The notes under the pieces are model-generated. The model was not told where the DNA came from. It made no database searches and saw only the letters and a program-made list of their open reading frames with translations. From Salegentibacter holothuriorum (GTDB lineage Bacteria > Bacteroidota > Bacteroidia > Flavobacteriales > Flavobacteriaceae): a DNA stretch of 64,000 bases. Where the stretch lies: NCBI RefSeq assembly GCF_900168045.1, contig NZ_FUYY01000003.1, positions 248,001-312,000 of the forward strand, written 5' to 3'. Shown here one piece after another: positions 62,374 to 64,000 of this stretch. Position numbers and translations under genes: made by a program. Positions within the stretch are counted from its first letter, which is position 1. Every line of letters begins with the position of its first letter.

Positions 62374-63597
62374 TTAATTGCTATCTAAATTTGTATTACC
62401 TCCGTCAATATCATTGAAGATAGTTCCCCCTTGCCCTTCGTTTCTTAAAGTGTTATTGCTTAAAGTGTTGCCGGTGGAACCCGAGTAAAAGGTCACTGTG
62501 GAAGAATTATCAGCGGTGGTAATAAAAGTACTACTGCTAAAGGTGTTATTTATACTTCCATCATCTACATAGAGCCCAATACCTCCGTCTGATGAGTGAA
62601 AACTATCTGTAAAGGAAGAGTTTTTCACATCACTTACATGAAGCGCATCTGCATAAAAGGAATTATTGGTATATACCAAACCATCTGTTTGGCGAATTTC
62701 TATTAAGTGAGGTTCGTCTCCTTGCACAGTACCTGAATTACCAGTAATTAAAACATTTTTGGTATACTCTTCGCCTACCCCGTCTTTTTCTAGAGTAATT
62801 AGATTATAAGCCGTATTGGGTGCGGAGAATGTATTATCGGCAATTGTTAGTTCCCCATATCCTAAAATCTCAATCCCGCGGTCTTTTGCATCAATTATAT
62901 TGTTGTTTGCAAGCACAGCATTTTTACCAGCACCACTAAGGCTTATTGCCATACCATATTGAGATTGTAACCCCAGGCTTTTAAATTCATTATTTTTAAT
63001 TGTAACGCCATCGAACCTAAGGATACCATCATGAGTATGGTTTTGTAATTCAATCGCCATACGTCCAATATCCACGAATGTACAATTTAGGATATTGATA
63101 TTTTTAGAACGTGCTGTCCCTTCACTCACGAATTTTATTCCGTTGGTACTTACATTGGGATTGGTAAACGTGCAATTTTCGAAAAAAATATCTTCCGAAC
63201 TATTACTGAAATCAACGAGCCCTGCACCGTAATCTGCTGTGCCGGGACCTGCATAGGCACTAAATTTTATATTATTAAATTTAATATTCTTAGCGGTTCC
63301 CTGAAACCACATCAGTGTTTTAAAATCTCCTGTGATTTCTGCCCCATCTGCACCAATCACCTGTAGATTAGAAATATTGTTTTGAAAAATAAGCCGGTTG
63401 GGTAAAACATAATTTCCAGGTTTTAAATACAAATTACGCTCAGATTTCAATCCAGCAATTAGTTCCGTTACATTACTAATCTCTGTTGCGTTTTCGGGAA
63501 TTGTGGTAGTTTGATTCTGTGTTTCTTCCAAGGCATAGTAATAGTTTTGAGAGAATGCCGAGGTTGAAAAAAGTAATATATAGATTAAATATTTCAT
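62374..63597 (-). CDS. Secreted right-handed beta-helix protein (paralogue of the previous)
   Basis: A TTG at 63642 extends the frame, but ATG at 63597 gives a standard signal peptide (MKYLIYILLFSTSAFSQ), so I use it (407 residues). After a short linker the beta-helix (about residues 35-405) is almost identical to that of the gene at 60048: about 12 substitutions in 275 residues by eye. This copy has the full helix, including the 55 residues lost in the other (coils with DALHVSDVKNSSF and GSINNTFSSSTF). It lacks the lipobox Cys and the DUF4377 domain, so it should be secreted rather than lipid-anchored. No T9SS-type C-terminal domain is visible. Confidence 0.85.
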   Translation of the reverse strand: MKYLIYILLFSTSAFSQNYYYALEETQNQTTTIPENATEISNVTELIAGLKSERNLYLKPGNYVLPNRLIFQNNISNLQVIGADGAEITGDFKTLMWFQGTAKNIKFNNIKFSAYAGPGTADYGAGLVDFSNSSEDIFFENCTFTNPNVSTNGIKFVSEGTARSKNINILNCTFVDIGRMAIELQNHTHDGILRFDGVTIKNNEFKSLGLQSQYGMAISLSGAGKNAVLANNNIIDAKDRGIEILGYGELTIADNTFSAPNTAYNLITLEKDGVGEEYTKNVLITGNSGTVQGDEPHLIEIRQTDGLVYTNNSFYADALHVSDVKNSSFTDSFHSSDGGIGLYVDDGSINNTFSSSTFITTADNSSTVTFYSGSTGNTLSNNTLRNEGQGGTIFNDIDGGNTNLDSN

Positions 63598-63642
63598 TAT
63601 AATGAGTGCAATATAAAAAATGGTAGGTGTTAATTTTTGCAA

Positions 63643-64000
63643 TGGAACCTTCCAGTATATAAAAAAACATATCCCTTCTCAATGCAGTATTTGCTTAGAT
63701 AATCTTGTGGATTTATTGGCACCGCCAAAGGGTGTAATATCCCGACGCTTGCTTCGAAATTAAAAATTTGTTTCCAACGAATACCTCGTGGGCTTGCCCC
63801 GAGGTATTTTACTACCAATAAATAATACATTAATTTCTGTTATACAGACTTTGTTCTTCTCAAGGTTCTTATAAAGAATCAAAAAGTGTCGTAAATCATT
63901 AATATTCAATAGATTTATGGGATTTGAAGATCAACATTCTCATATCTTATTGCGCACCATATTTAATTTGGATGGTACACCCTAATGTAATCTATTTCCA
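63643..64000. other. 358-bp end region with repeat copy B2
   Basis: It holds the repeat at 63712-63811. No gene is supported. A 66-codon minus-strand frame (63630-63830) is an artefact of the repeat. The last 170 bp are A+T-rich with no recognisable feature. Confidence 0.5.
63712..63811. repeat. Dispersed ~100-bp structured repeat, copy B2
   Basis: About 95 of 100 positions match 30191-30290 in the same orientation, beginning TTTATTGGCACCGCCAAAGG and ending CTTGCCCCGAGGTA. The first inner hairpin is weakened by substitutions (CCGACGCTTGCTTCG) but the second is intact. Confidence 0.8.

Noticed and set aside
63630-63830. 66-codon minus-strand frame across the end repeat
   Set aside because: Its sequence is mostly that of the dispersed repeat B, with two hairpin arms, and it has no domain or good start; a repeat artefact.
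1-64000. CRISPR array, tRNA/rRNA genes, prophage or complete insertion sequence
   Set aside because: No regularly spaced direct repeats, cloverleaf patterns with CCA-type ends, phage genes or transposase motifs were found on either strand by reading; a tRNA scan could still find one that I missed.

Overview
The window looks like chromosomal DNA of a low-GC marine-type Bacteroidota, most likely a Flavobacteriaceae member near Gramella/Salegentibacter/Zunongwangia (inferred, not searched). The grounds are protein types typical of that family, promoters with a TAnnTTTG -7 box, few Shine-Dalgarno sequences, and dispersed palindromic repeats between genes. I see no rRNA, tRNA, CRISPR array, complete insertion sequence or phage.

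Region 1 (1-38.6 kb) is mostly housekeeping and core-accessory genes in short operons. It holds a fasciclin-domain protein, a DUF4136 lipoprotein, pheT, a TPR/DUF1579-like secreted protein, recG, an M1 aminopeptidase followed by two tandem patatin-like phospholipases, an FMN-binding glutamate-synthase-like protein with a small membrane partner, a UvrD/PcrA helicase, a voltage-gated-type K+ channel, a Sua5/YrdC protein, an alpha/beta hydrolase, an OmpA-type lipoprotein, a GT2 plus HsdR_N-like pair, holA, and a menaquinone group (menA, MBL-fold hydrolase, menC, CPBP protease, menE). It continues with DoxX, a second M1 peptidase, a carboxyltransferase subunit, DinB, the ABC-F protein EttA, DUF1456, DUF2254, Hsp20, an outer-membrane beta-barrel and an orphan four-helix-bundle sensor-like protein.

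Region 2 (39.2-59.6 kb) is a capsule/exopolysaccharide cluster, all on the plus strand and visibly richer in A+T. It starts with the initiating phosphotransferase (WcaJ-like), the export lipoprotein (Wza-like) and the chain-length tyrosine autokinase (Wzc-like). Then come GDP-mannose dehydratase and GDP-fucose synthase, a flippase, a methyltransferase, a polysaccharide deacetylase, six glycosyltransferases of the GT2/GT4/GT61 types, a polymerase-like membrane protein and a terminal WecB/TagA/CpsF transferase. Together they encode a Wzx/Wzy-type pathway for a fucose-containing (or GDP-fucose-derived) surface polysaccharide. A 600-bp non-coding stretch precedes the cluster. Gene remnants in its 3' half suggest repeated remodelling.

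Region 3 (60.0-64 kb), on the minus strand, holds two recently duplicated parallel beta-helix proteins. One is a lipoprotein with an added DUF4377 domain and a clean 165-bp in-frame deletion; the other has an ordinary signal peptide. A frameshifted gene remnant lies between them.

The most unusual observations are the beta-helix paralogue pair with swapped N-termini beside the polysaccharide cluster, the structured dispersed repeats, a likely leaderless promoter before the HsdR_N-like gene, and a 34-residue membrane peptide before the glutamate-synthase-like gene. No clearly novel multi-gene system stands out.
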